Source: Macrostomum hystrix
Taxonomy: Eukaryota; Platyhelminthes; Macrostomidae
Assembly: GCA_950097015.1 (NCBI GenBank)
Contig: CATNEN010000024.1
Location: 1,617,501-1,681,500 of the forward strand
Reading direction: 5' to 3'
Length of the DNA: 64,000 nt
Shown: positions 9,719 through 21,900 of the stretch, one piece after another
Layout of the letters: each line of letters begins with the position of its first letter
Position numbering within the stretch: position 1 is the stretch's first letter
The notes under the pieces: model-generated
What the model was told of the DNA's origin: nothing
The model's input: the letters and a program-made list of their open reading frames with translations, nothing else
Databases searched by the model: none
Translations under genes and position numbers: made by a program

Positions 9719-11380
9719 ATTAGGAGGGAGAGTGGAAGGTTGAGAGGGAGAGAGAAAGATTAAGAGGGAGAGAAGAAGGTTAAGAGGGAGAGAGGAGCTT
9801 GAGAGGGAGAGAGGAAGGTTGAGAGGGAGAGAGGAGCTTGAGAGGGAGAGAGGAAGGTTGAGAGGGAGAGAGGAATATTAAGAGGGAGAGAGGAAGGTTG
9901 AGAGGGAGAGAGAAAGATTAAGAGGGAGAGAAGAAGGTTAAGAGGGAGAGAGGAGCTTGAGAGGGAGAGAGGAAGGTTGAGAGGGAGAGAGGAGCTTGAG
10001 AGGGAGAGAGGAAGGTTGAGAGGGAGAGAGGAATATTAAGAGGGAGAGAGGAAGGTTGAGAGGGAGAGAGGAATATTAAGAGGGAGAGAGGAGCTTGAGA
10101 GGGGGAGAGGAAGGTTGAGAGGGAGAGAGGAGCTTGAGAGGGGGAGAGGAAGGTTGAGAGGGAGAGAGGAATATTAAGAGGGAGAGAGGAGCTTGAGAGG
10201 GAGAGAGGAAGGTTGAGAGGGAGAGAGGAATATTAAGAGGGAGAGAGGAGCTTGAGAGGGAGAGAGGAAGGTTGAGAGGGAGAGAGGAATATTAAGAGGG
10301 AGAGAGGAGCTTGAGAGGGAGAGAGGAAGGTTGAGAGGGAGAGAGGAATATTAAGAGGGAGAGAGGAGCTTGAGAGGGGGAGAGGAAGGTTGAGAGGGAG
10401 AGGAATATTAAGAGGGAGAGAGGAGCTTGAGAGGGGGAGAGGAAGGTTGAGAGGGAGAGAGGAGCTTGAGAGGGGGAGAGAGAAGCTTGAGAGGGAGAGA
10501 GGAAGGTTGAGATAGAGTGAGGAAGGTTGAGAGGGAGAGGGGAAGGTTGAGATGGAGTGAGGAAGGTTGAGAGGGAGAGAGGAATATTAAGAGGGAGAGA
10601 GGAGCTTGAGAGGGAGAGAGGAAGGTTGAGAGGGAGAGAGGAATATTAAGAGGGAGAGAGGAGCTTGAGAGGGGGAGAGGAAGGTTGAGAGGGAGAGAGG
10701 AGCTTGAGAGGGGGAGAGAGAAGCTTGAGAGGGAGAGAGGAAGGTTGAGATAGAGTGAGGAAGGTTGAGAGGGAGAGGGGAAGGTTAAGATGGAGTGAGG
10801 AAGGTTGAGAGGGAGTGAGGAAGGTTGAGAGGGAGAGAGGAAGGTTGAGAGGGGGAGAGGAAGGTTGAGAGGGAGAGAGGAATATTAAGAGGGAGAGAGA
10901 AGCTTGAGAGGGAGAGAGGAAGGTTGAGATGGAGTGAGGAAGGTTGAGAGGGAGAGAGGAAGGTTGAGATGGAGTGAGGAAGGTTGAGAGGGAGTGAGGA
11001 AGGTTGAGAGGGAGAGAGGAAGGTTGAGATGGAGTGAGGAAGGTTGAGATGGAGTGAGGAAGGTTGAGAGGGAGTGAGGAAGGTTGAGATGGAGTGAGGA
11101 AGGTTGAGATGGAGTGAGGAAGGCTGAGATGGAGTGAGAAAGGTTAAGAAGGAGAGAGGAGCTTGAGAGGGAGAGAGAAATATTAAGAGGGAGAGAGGAA
11201 TATTAAGAGGGAGAGAGGAATATTAAGAGGGAGAGAGGAATATTAAGAGGGAGAGAGGAATATTAAGAGGGAGAGAGAAGCTTGAGAGGGAGAGAGGAAG
11301 GTTGAGATGGAGTGAGGAAGGTTGAGATGGAGAGAGGAAGGTTGAGTGGAGAGAGGAAGGTTGAGAGGAAGAGAGCAGAG
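9719..11380. repeat. Homopurine minisatellite, about 20-bp unit, about 83 copies
   Basis: Units such as TTGAGAGGGAGAGAGGAAGG and ATTAAGAGGGAGAGAGGAAT, plus 19-bp variants with GAGCTTGAG. The plus strand is almost all A and G over 1.66 kb. Variants alternate in blocks, giving a higher-order pattern of three to five units. Confidence 0.95.
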
Positions 11381-12204
11381 ATTTAAAAGAAGAGGTAACG
11401 GTTGGGCTAGAAGAGACTGCGAGGTTGTCAAGTTTCGGCCACAATTAGCTATTTAGGAGCTATTTACAAGGCTCTAAGTATAGTCGTGGCTTGTAAATCA
11501 CTACTCTTCGTTCGAGACTGGAGCCAATTGAGCTTAGATAGCTGCACAGGTCCTAAGTTTTATGGCCTCACAGAATTCAGCGTTTAGGCACAGCGAATGC
11601 ACACAGTTCTCTAAGCCATTTAGGCATTAGTTGACACGAAAATTGGGCTGGACGGGCCCACCGATTATGACCGCGAGCGATCTGTGTAATGCCCTTCGAC
11701 CGCACAAATTTAATCTAGTTGTTTTATAAAAACAATTTATCAGTCCCCAAATAGTCAAAGCGGGGTAGGCTGGGCCAGAGACGTCCCGGCTCTTTGATCT
11801 CGCCGGCTCCTCTGTAATTCTATAATTGACCGCGCGCCGCTACATTCCGGTTTTATATGATTCAAAGCCAAAGACTTCTGCCTCTTTGGCCGCTGGGGTG
11901 GTGGCCGATAGCCGATAAGAGAGGAGCAAGAGGGCTAGGTATATGCGGTTAAAAATGAGCAGTTGCGTTGTTGAGCCGTTTCGCTGTTCAACGAGGGGAC
12001 AATTCAATAAATTGAGAACCCATACTCAATATAAGCACAATATTATACTATTGTGTGACAGATTAATGCTCATTTAAACAACAATCACAACCTCCTGCTC
12101 TCAAAGAACTCAGAAAAAACAACTGTCTCTATCACAGAGCAACATTAAGGCAAGTGCATTGAAAATACATACAAAGAACTGGACTGAACGCCAAACAAAG
12201 GACA
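11381..12204. other. Spacer downstream of the POU gene
   Basis: No exon supported. The stretch about 11760-11940 is GC-rich and might be regulatory, but no recognisable site cluster was found. Confidence 0.3.
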
Positions 12205-12350
12205 GACGTGAGAACCTACTAACTGACAGGTGTGATAACCTACTGACAGGTGTGATAACCTACTAAGTGACAGGTGTGAGAACCTACTAACTGACAGGTG
12301 TGAGAATCTACTAACTGACAGGTTTGAGAACCTTTCAACGGACAGTTTTA
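12205..12350. repeat. 23/24-bp minisatellite, about 6 copies
   Basis: Unit like CTGACAGGTGTGAGAACCTA plus CTAA, decaying toward 12360. It lies downstream of the POU gene. Confidence 0.85.
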
Positions 12351-12655
12351 AGAACCAATCAGCGGTTGTCAGGATCTTATGAAAACTGACGAATTAAAGA
12401 AAAGCTGTCGAAAAACACGTAGCCAAATACATGAGCCAATACGAAAAAAGCGAAATGCCCGGATTTCCGTATAATTTAGAGTTCCGTATAATTTTGTTTG
12501 CTTTGTTGAATTTGACAGTTACCAAAATGCAAAACTTGCTACTATGCAGGAATGAGAAGTAGTAATACAGACATATGCATGGAAATTAGTTTTTTAAAGC
12601 AGATTAAATGTTCACAGACGGGTCAATACATAAACAATAAAACTTTTCAGTCGAG

Positions 12656-13757
12656 CTATTGAAGCATCACAGAAGTCCCAGGGCCAACCATTGCGGCGGC
12701 CAATTCGCTCTGGATTGTGTCCGCCGTTACCACGGACTCCGCTAACTGCTCTGTAGCCAAGCGCTCCTTCTGGCGCCGATTGCAGAACCAGTTGCGAATC
12801 ACTTCGAATGACAGGTTCAGCCGGCGGCTAAGGGCGATGCAGTCGGCCCGGCTAGGCGTCGGTGTGTGCAGAAAGTGCCGCTCCAGATGCAGCAGCTGCG
12901 TGCCGGTGTACCGGCAGCGCTTCCGCTTATTCTTTCGTTGCTTAGCAACAGATGGGTCGAAACCGATCGCGCCTGCATTAGCCGCGGCGGCCACAATACT
13001 GTCTGCAACTTCCGGGCCGCCGACTTCGCGAGCCTCAAGGTCGACAAGCCAGCGGCGGAGCAGGGGCCACATGGAGGCCATGTTCTCCAGGGACAGGTCC
13101 GCAAGCTCGAACCGACTGATCATGCCCTGGCTAGTGTTCCAGTTGTACAGCCTCTTCAGTGCCAGGGCGACGTCCAGCTGTGAATAGTTGAGCTCCTCGC
13201 GGCGGCGTCGGAATCGATAGCCGAAGGCTGCCAGTTCGGACATGCTGACACCCGCGGGCCCGGCAGCTTCGCTTGTCACCGCTGAGCCTGCACCAGCGGC
13301 ACCTAACGACCGCAGACGCGAGGCCACCGTAATCAGCTCGTCGACGCTGGCGTTTAGCAGCGGCTGCTGCTGGTCATTGTCACTGTTTGCGACTCCGCCA
13401 GCCACCGACTCCGATGCCTGCAGATGCGCTGCACCGGCGCGTGGCAACAGGAGGAACTGCTGCCTGTCCGCTGGGTATGGCCGGCTGCTTTTGGTGGGCT
13501 GCTCAGCTGGCACCTGGGCATGGCTGCCGCCGCTGAGCAAACTCATGATCAGGTGCTCAATCTGGCGTTGCGTGACTGGGCCGCACAGTGGTACGATAAT
13601 GTCTGGCCGGTAGGCTCTGCCTGAGTAGCGCAGGCGGAGCAGAGAGACCCCGGCGCTGTCGGCCAGGCCGAGCTGATCGCCGCTGGGTAGTGGTGCCAGG
13701 CGGCAGCCACCCAGGGCCTGCTGGGCCTTTGAGTTAGGCTTTACCGATTTGTGAGGC
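12656..13757 (-). CDS. POU-domain homeobox transcription factor, 3' coding exon
   Basis: POU proteins bind octamer-like DNA through a POU-specific domain joined by a linker to a homeodomain. Counting from the in-frame ATG at 13546 (296 residues), the POU-specific domain spans about 102-170 (ELAAFGYRFRRRREELNYSQ, SQGMISRFELADLSLENM, PLLRRWL). The homeodomain spans about 205-264 (RKNKRKRCRYTGTQLLHLER to EVIRNWFCNRRQKERL). The frame stays open upstream to about 13757 with coding-like sequence, so the ATG is probably internal and earlier exons lie to the right; that boundary is uncertain. The protein ends 32 residues after the homeodomain. It is divergent: the usual VIRVWFCNRRQ reads VIRNWFCNRRQ, placing Asn at homeodomain position 47. 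The POU class cannot be assigned by eye. Confidence 0.9.
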
Positions 13758-14625
13758 TGTGGATTTTTTACTTCAATAAGTCAAAGAGCAGTAATGTTTA
13801 ATTTTAAAACTTAAAACTGACAAGCAAGATGATTCAGCATATTTTTTAACTATACTGCTTTAAAGCTTCATGAAGTTTGCACCAACTTACACCTTATTTA
13901 AAACTAAAATCAATCAAAAGAAGTTGTTACATAAATTAGATATGTCAAATTATATATGTACATTAAGAACAACAAACTTTGCAAAGAACAATTTAAGAAT
14001 TAAGTTAAGAACAATTTTACTAAAACAAAATGTTCTGTCAGTAGCATAAATGAATATAGTTATTGTAAAGTTGTTCTATAAATTAATACTTAAATACTAA
14101 TGATATTTAATTGTGATTTAAAACCGTGAATTTTGTTATATTTTATTTAATGATAAAAAGCTAAATAAAATAGAATAAAGAAAAGTAGGGGCCTTCCACC
14201 CAGGTAATAAAAAATCTGGCAACCAACAGAATGTATTCATAAAACATAGACTTTATCTTCTTTATTTCAATACAATTTTTAAACTAATTTAAAATGCTTA
14301 AGAGCTAGCCTAATCATTTAAAGCTGCAGTAAACATAACATTTACAGTTTACACTATGCAGTATGTAGGTGTATTATTCTAACATTTTAGAAAATAAAAA
14401 TAAATATGATATAAACTATGTATCAAAGCAAGCTCCAGACAAAGGTGTGCTATAAAGAAACTATGGTTATAATTTTTAAGAGCCCCTGTACAGTTTCCCT
14501 GAGTTTCTGATAACTATCTGAGTCGAAGGCTGCAGCAGATAATGGCAAAATGGCATTTGCACTGTAATACTGTATAATAGTTGAATTGGCCAAGTTCAAT
14601 CACGAAATGTCTCCAAAAGTATATA
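13758..14625. other. AT-rich spacer or POU gene intron
   Basis: Very AT-rich, no exon found on either strand. Earlier POU exons must lie at or beyond this stretch. Confidence 0.35.
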
Positions 14626-14631
14626 GTTCAC

Positions 14632-16345
14632 CGGGTCCCAGGTCATTTTGGTGACAAGACATTTTGGTGACAGTCATTTCAGTGACAACTCTAGTCGTTT
14701 CGGTGACAGAATTGGTCAGTTTGGTGACAACTATTTTTGCACCTGAATATGCTGAGAAAACAGCCTTCCATGTTAACTATGCATAATAATAATAATTGCA
14801 GGAGGGCTGCGGGCAGTGGCACATCATTTGGTGACACTAGACCCGCAGCCAGCAAGGAGGCAATTCTGCCCATTTTGCTGACTCCTGAGCACACATGCAC
14901 ACAGATACTGTATGCAGGCATACACAGGTGTGTACATCTGCCCTGACTTTCTCATCGTCAGGCAGTGTACACTTCACTGTGCCTTGGAGGTTGGCCCTCA
15001 AGGGCATCAATTGCACGACAAGCCCCAAAGCCTTCTCTCCGCGGCTGCGCCCCAAATAAATGTGGCCTTGCCATGGAATCAAACTTAGGGAACGTGGTGT
15101 GAGAGGCAAACACATTAACCGCTCTGCCACTCACCCCCATTAACTATGCATACCTATTAAGTATGATCAAAAATGATGCACGAATTTGTTTGAATCAATG
15201 TTTGGTGCCAATGGCAGGTCTTCGTTTTTTAACTTTTTTTACTTGAACAAATAGCAAAATAGCTCGAGAAGATTCAAACAGTTCTGTCTTTTCTCTGAAT
15301 CAATTGTTGATTATTCTGATTTTAAGTCACATATAGAATGACTGTAGCAGTCTATACTATTAAGTCTGAAAAGGACAAGCAATCAGTATGTCAATTTTTT
15401 AGTTTGGTACTTGCTAAGTCTACTTCCTTAAAGTTAAGCTTGCACTATTGAGTAATTCTGCCAGAATTCTGGCACATGAGCTAATTCTGGCCACATTTGA
15501 GCAGTATACAGACTAGATGAATCTGTCTCTGTAGGAAGAAGAAAATTCACTAAGCTCTCCACAGATTGTTGCACAACATATGCATGGCAGCATGGTTGCT
15601 ATGGTTTTAGCTGGTTGAATAATGACAGTGAAATTAAATGTGAATAAGTAGCTTAATGCCAGTATCCAGTTATATTGCAGTTGCAGTTGCATTACTGTAA
15701 AAACAAACATATTAGGCCTATACATATTCAATTAGGAACAAATAACTATTGAAACTATTAACTAGGTGTACTCATTAAATTGTTTAATTTAAAGTAAAAC
15801 TCAGACTCAATCAGCAGCTTCTATGGTATTTTTCTTTGGACTTTTCTTTGGACTTTGGACTTTGGAGGTTTTTAACTTAAAGGTATAAATGCGCAAATAT
15901 TAGGGCATGTGCATGCAAAATAATAGAAACTCATAACTAACAATAGTTAAATATAATACAAATTTCAAGCTCCACATGAGGTTCTTCATATTGCAGTGTA
16001 TACCAAACTATAGGCCTAACAATTTGCCTTTCTAATGTTTTTTTAAACTAAGGGGTTTGTAGAAAATTTAAAGGGGTGTGAGAATTTTATAGTCTTTACA
16101 CATTTTTTTGTAATGAGAATTTTTGCGAAAAAAGCATGTGCTATATAATGAATAAAAAAATGTAAATTACTTTTGCAATTAAAAAATGAAACAGCATACT
16201 GACTTACTAAGTGGTAGTTAATACTACCTAACAATACTTAATAGGTGTGCGTAGTTCAAATAGAAGGCTGTTTTCTCAGCATATTCAGGTGCAAAAATAG
16301 TTGTCACCGAAATGAACAATTCTGTCACCGAAATGACCTGGAACC
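14632..16345. mobile_element. DNA transposon-like element with terminal inverted repeats, non-coding
   Basis: The left end contains CCCAGGTCATTTTGGTGAC, CAGTTTGGTGACAACTATTT and TGCACCTGAATATGCTGAG. The right end, read inverted, carries the matching blocks ending AAAACAGCCTTC. The direct repeat GTTCAC (14626-14631 and 16346-16351) is a candidate 6-bp target duplication. The motif TTTYGGTGACA occurs five times at the left end and twice at the right, like transposase-binding repeats. The interior has no transposase and was enlarged by a SINE (14786-15139). Confidence 0.75.
14786..15139 (-). mobile_element. tRNA-derived SINE, full-length copy 2, nested
   Basis: Inverted relative to the plus strand, from the TTATT-type tail at 14786 to the tRNA-like head (GCAGAGCGGTTAATGTG) near 15130. 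It is flanked by a perfect 13-bp target duplication TTAACTATGCATA (14773-14785 and 15140-15152). It sits inside the 14632-16345 element, so it inserted later. Confidence 0.93.
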
Positions 16346-16487
16346 GTTCACTGGGATGCACTGCATTGTGGCTGGCAGAGCAGCTATCATAGCAATATGG
16401 TACATAAAGTAGCGTAGGTAGGAGAGTTGGAACAGGACTTCTGCATGTTTTTAATTTTGATATTCTATATATTTAAACTTTTAAACT

Positions 16488-17025
16488 TTCCCCGACTTGG
16501 GATTTCCCGACTCCAATCCCGACTTCTAATGAAGACGCATTAGAAGTCGGGAATTCCCGACTCGAATCTGTAAGGGGGGACCATTACAAATTTTGCAAAT
16601 CCATTTCCGACTCGAATTACATATACTGGTATACCGCCTCGAATCCCGACTCGAATCTGTAAGGGGGGACCATTACAAATTTTGCAAATCCATTTCCGAC
16701 TCGAATTACATATACTGGTATACCGCCTCGAATCCCGACTCGAATCTGTAAGGGGGGACCATTACAAATTTTGCAAATCCATTTCCGACTCGAATTACAT
16801 ATACTGGTATACCGCCTCGAATCCCGACTCGAATCTGTAAGGGGGGACCATTACAAATTTTGCAATTTGGGAATTTTTTGGGAATTCCCGACTCCTAATG
16901 CAGACGGCAAACTTTGTAATGGTCCCCCCTTACAGATTCGAGTCGGGAATTCCCGACTTCTAATGCGTCTGCATTAGAAGTCGGGTTTGGAGTCGGGAAG
17001 TCCCGAGTCGGGGAAAGTTTAAAAG
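16488..17025. mobile_element. Foldback element with long inverted repeats
   Basis: Both ends read inward CTTTTAAACTTTCCCCGACT and continue with near-identical GACTTCCCGACTCC-type sequence for over 100 bases. Each arm carries a small internal hairpin (GACTTCTAATG-AGACGCATTAGAAGTC). The whole 538 bp could fold into one long stem. Three 89-bp repeats fill the centre. No coding capacity. Confidence 0.8.
16561..16860. repeat. 89-bp tandem repeat, 3 copies plus a part
   Basis: Begins CTCGAATCTGTAAGGGGGGA at 16561, 16650, 16739 and 16828. It lies inside the foldback element, with the same GGGGGGACCATTACAAA sequence inverted at about 16910-16930. Confidence 0.92.
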
Positions 17026-18739
17026 GTCTATAATTGGCTAAGGCAAGCATTTGGTTGATTATTAAAGAAAAATCGCGTTTTAAATTACTGCTATTTCCTA
17101 GAAAAGAAGTAAAGCAAACAGTTCTAATGAGAAGCCAAAAATTTCGATGAATAACAAAAAATAAAAACGAAGTAATGTCAATGCTTTTTACAGAAAGAAT
17201 AAAAATGCTTCTTTGTCAAGAAACAAAAAATTCAGTCCGATGTGATGCCATCCTCGAAAGTTTTCGCAATATTTGTGCAATTTGTTTCTGTTAGAATTGC
17301 CGAAACTAAACTAAAACAAAAACTAAAAGCTAACCGAAAAATATTCATAGGCTTGGCACTCCTCAAAGCAATCAAAAACTTATTTTTTGTGGATATCATT
17401 TAATCTGGTCGGATTTAACATATCAGCAGATGGAAGATACTAAGCATGCAGATCCCAGCTTGGAAACACTACCTTATCTTTTGAAGTCAGCAATGGCCAT
17501 CGACGTCTTTAATACTTTGCTTTCGTTTAAGACATAAAAATTTATGATGATAGTGACGTAATGATACTGTAATGTCGCTTATGAGTTAGTCCAGCAGCAG
17601 TGCAATATATCATGCCATAAACGTTTCGTTCAAAGCGGGTGCAGGATTCACTGTGACTTCCAAAATTACAGGCAACCATGCAGCAGGCATTTTCATTTTC
17701 TATTCGTATACCTGGGCTCTATTGCTAACTGATGACGTTGCACTGCTGCCTGTGCGCCTTTCTAGACATCTCATTCATATACGATAAAAAGGCGATATCA
17801 AGTTGAGAATGACAAGCATAATTTAAAGATGATTGTGTTTCGCATTTTCGATACTTCAACTTACTATATCTATCGTATAAGTCTTTCTGTTTGCAAAAGT
17901 TCGCAAAAGTTCAAGCACCCCTGCACTCTTCGTATATCATTCTCAAAAATACTTAGCTGAATTATGGCTAGCTGTCCACTCTCTTGAAAACAAAATGCAA
18001 AATACACAGTAGATGAGCCACTGTTGCATGAAGCTATAAAAATGGTGTATCTATTCCTATATGAATAGGCGCATTGAGACACGTTTAATACACAGCTCAG
18101 GCAGACTCAAAGTCTTGAGAAAGAAGCAACAAAATTGTCTTCCCTGAAAAGTAATTATTCGTTTCATTCTCGCCCGCTCATAATGCATAAACATGAACTG
18201 AGGCTGTGCAAAACAAAAACTTTGTTCATATTCAAAAGCACCAAAGCGTGCTCGTCAGGCAGAAAATCATATGCAATTACGCCTAACAAGATGCTGTCTA
18301 TTTGCCTCTGTCTCTGCTAAGTGTTGAGAATGGTTCGAAGACAAAACAAAAGCGTTGCCAAGCGGGTCAAGTATATAAGCCGACAGGATTGTTGCTTAAT
18401 TTAGCAACACAGCCAAGGCAGGTCTCACTCCATTGACCAGTCTCACTCCACTTGCTAATGCTAAATTGCTTGTAGGCGGGCATTTTATTGTGAAATTTCG
18501 AGATGATAAAGATAATAATGGAATTTCATGTATAAAAACAGCATTCATATTTTCAGGCTAAAAATCAAACTTAGTGAAATCAAACTTATCACCGACATAG
18601 TATTGGTTTGATAGGCACTAAACTTTGTATATGTTTACCTAAGCTTACATCGGACGCATCAGAGCAAAGTACACTTTTTGTCTAATGTCTTTCTCAAAGT
18701 GACGCGCGTGAGTCTTGCTAGGAGAGAGAATCTGGATAA
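17026..18739. other. AT-rich spacer upstream of the mucin gene
   Basis: No exon supported on either strand. A TATATAAG sequence at about 18371 could be a core promoter element, but it is 550 bases from the mucin start codon. Confidence 0.3.
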
Positions 18740-18759
18740 GGGGTGGGGTCTGCTAGCGA

Positions 18760-18830
18760 GAGCTACAAGATAAAAGCGATGCACAAATTAAGCTGTGAGC
18801 ACTCTGAGCTACTCTCTTAGTCAAACAACC
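18760..18830 (+). promoter_or_regulatory. Candidate core promoter of the membrane mucin
   Basis: AGATAAAAG at about 18767 could serve as a TATA-like element, with an initiator-like TTAGTCAAAC about 45 bases downstream, and the start codon about 100 bases beyond that. Position and composition only; no transcript data. Confidence 0.25.
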
Positions 18831-18922
18831 AACTCACTGCAACCAACTAAAATTCGAATAGGTCTCAGACAATAGTCAAGCTCTAACGAACCACCAATTC
18901 AGAAAAATCAAAGGCCTCAGAC

Positions 18923-21900
18923 ATGGGAGGCCCACTGCTGTTTAGGACGAGAATCTTCCTTGTCGCCCTAGCGCTTCAGTTTGGTAAGCACGTCGCATTG
19001 CTCAGGACACGGTTTTATAATTACAGAGTCAGTGCAATGAACTCTGCATCATCGTCACATCGATTGCAGCTAATGGACAGGAGATGACAACGCAGCGAAC
19101 ACTTCCATCGCCAACGGCTTCTCCACCACCATCAAGTTCTCCAATCGGCTCTCCCTCAACACCAGGAAGCCCGCCGCCAATGGGCTCTACTCGACTGTCT
19201 GGAAGCCCGCCGCCAATGGGCTCTACTCGACCGTCTGGAAGCCCGCCACCAATGGGCCCTACTCCAACAACCGAAAGCCCGCCACCAATGGGCTTTACTC
19301 CACCATCTGGAAGCCCGCCACCAATGGGCTCCACTCGACCGTCTGGAAGCCCGCCACCAATGGGCTCTACGCGACCATCTGGCAGCCCTCCTCATATGGG
19401 CTCTACTCCACCATCTGGAAGCCCGCCACCAATGGGCTCTACTCGACCGTCTGGAAGCCCGCCACCAATGGGCTCTTCTCGACCGTCTGGAAGCCCTCCA
19501 CCAATGGGCTCTTCTCGACCGTCTGGAAGCCCGCCACCAATGGGCCCTACTCCACCGTCTGGAAGCCCGCCGGCAATGGGCTCTACGCGACCATCTGGCA
19601 GCCCTCCTCATATGGGCTCTACTCCACCGTCTGGAAGCCCGCCGGCAATGGGCTCTACTCCACCATCTGGAAGCCCGCCACCGATGGGCTCTACTCGACC
19701 GTCTGGAAGCCCGCCACCAATGGGATCTACTCCACCATCTGGCAGCCCTCCTCATGTGGGCTCTACTCCACCATCTGGAAGCCCGCCACCAATGGGCTTT
19801 ACTCGACCGTCTGGAAGCCCGCCACCAATGGGCTCTACTCGACCGTCTGGAAGCCCGCCACCAATGGGCTCTACTCGACCGTCTGGAAGCCCGCCACCAA
19901 TGGGCTCTACTCGACCATCTGGAAGCCCTCCACCAATGGGCTCTACGCGACCATCTGGCAGCCCGCCACCAATGGGCTCTACGCGACCATCTGGCAGCCC
20001 TCCTCATATGGGCTCTACTCCACCATCTGGAAGCCCGCCACCAATGGGCTCTACGCGACCATCTGGCAGCCCTCCTCATATGGGCTCTACTCCACCATCT
20101 GGAAGCCCGCCACCAATGGGCTCTACTCGACCGTCTGGAAGCCCGCCACCAATGGGATCTACTCGACCGTCTGGAAGCCCGCCACCAATGGGCTCTACTC
20201 CACCGTCTGGCAGCCCTCCTCATATGGGCTTTACTCCACCATCTGGAAGCCCGCCACCAATGGGCTCCACTCGACCGTCTGGAAGCCCGCCACCAATGGG
20301 CTCTACGCGACCATCTGGCAGCCCTCCTCATATGGGCTCTACTCCACCATCTGGAAGCCGGCCACCAATGGGCTCTACTCGACCGTCTGGAAGCCCGCCA
20401 CCAATGGGCTCTTCTCGACCGTCTGGAAGCCCGCCACCAATGGGCCCTACTCCACCGTCTGGAAGCCCGCCGGCAATGGGCTCTACGCGACCATCTGGCA
20501 GCCCTCCTCATATGGGCTCTACTCCACCATCTGGAAGCCTGCCACCAATGGGCTCTACGCGACCATCTGGCAGCCCTCCTCATATGGGCTCTACTCCACC
20601 ATCTGGAAGCCCGCCACCAATGGGCTCTACTCGACCGTCTGGAAGCTCGCCACCAATGGGCTCTACTCGACCGTCTGGAAGCCCGCCACCAATGGGATCT
20701 ACTCCACCATCTGGCAGCCCTCCTCATATGGGCTCTACTCCACCATCTGGAAGCTCGCCACCAATGGGCTCTACTCGACCGTCTGGAAGCCCGCCACCAA
20801 TGGGATCTACTCGACCGTCTGGAAGCCCGCCACCAATGGGCTCTACTCCACCATCTGGAAGCCCGCCACCAATGGGCTTTACTCGACCGTCTGGAAGCCC
20901 GCCACCAATGGGCTCTACTCGACCGTCTGGAAGCCCGCCACCAATGGGCTCTACTCGACCGTCTGGAAGCCCGCCACCAATGGGCTCTACTCGACCATCT
21001 GGAAGCCCTCCACCAATGGGCTCTACGCGACCATCTGGCAGCCCTCCTCATATGGGCTCTACTCCACCATCTGGAAGCTCGCCACCAATGGGCTCTACGC
21101 GACCATCTGGCAGCCCTCCTCATATGGGCTCTACTCCACCATCTGGAAGCCCGCCACCAATGGGCTCTACTCGACCGTCTGGAAGCCCGCCACATATGGG
21201 ATCTACTCGACCGTCTGGAAGCCCGCCACCAATGGGCTCTACTCCACCGTCTGGCAGCCCTCCTCATATGGGCTTTACTCCACCATCTGGAAGCCCGCCA
21301 CCAATGGGCTCCACTCGACCGTCTGGAAGCCCGCCACCAATGGGCTCTACTCGACCGTCTGGAAGCCCTCCTCATATGGGCTCTACTCCACCATCTGGAA
21401 GCCCGCCACCAATGGGCTCTACGCGACCATCTGGCAGCCCTCCTCATATGGGCTCTACTCCACCATCTGGAAGCCCGCCACCAATGGGCTCCACTCGACC
21501 GTCTGGAAGCCCGCCACCAATGGGCTCTACTCGACCGTCTGGAAGCCCTCCTCATATGGGCTCTACTCCACCATCTGGAAGCCCGCCACCAATGGGCTCT
21601 ACGCGACCATCTGGCAGCCCTCCTCATATGGGCTCTACTCCACCATCTGGAAGCCCCCCACCAATGGGCTCTACGCGACCATCTGGCAGCCCTCCTCACA
21701 TGGGCTCTACTCGACCGTCTGGAAGCCCGCCACCAATGGGCTCTACTCCACCGTCTGGCAGCCCTCCTCATATGGGCTCTACTCCCCCGTCTGGTAGCCC
21801 GCCGCCAATGGGCTCTACGCGACCATCTGGCAGCCCTCCACCAATGGGCTCTACTCGACCGTCTGGAAGCCCGCCACCAATGGGCTCTACTCGACCATCT

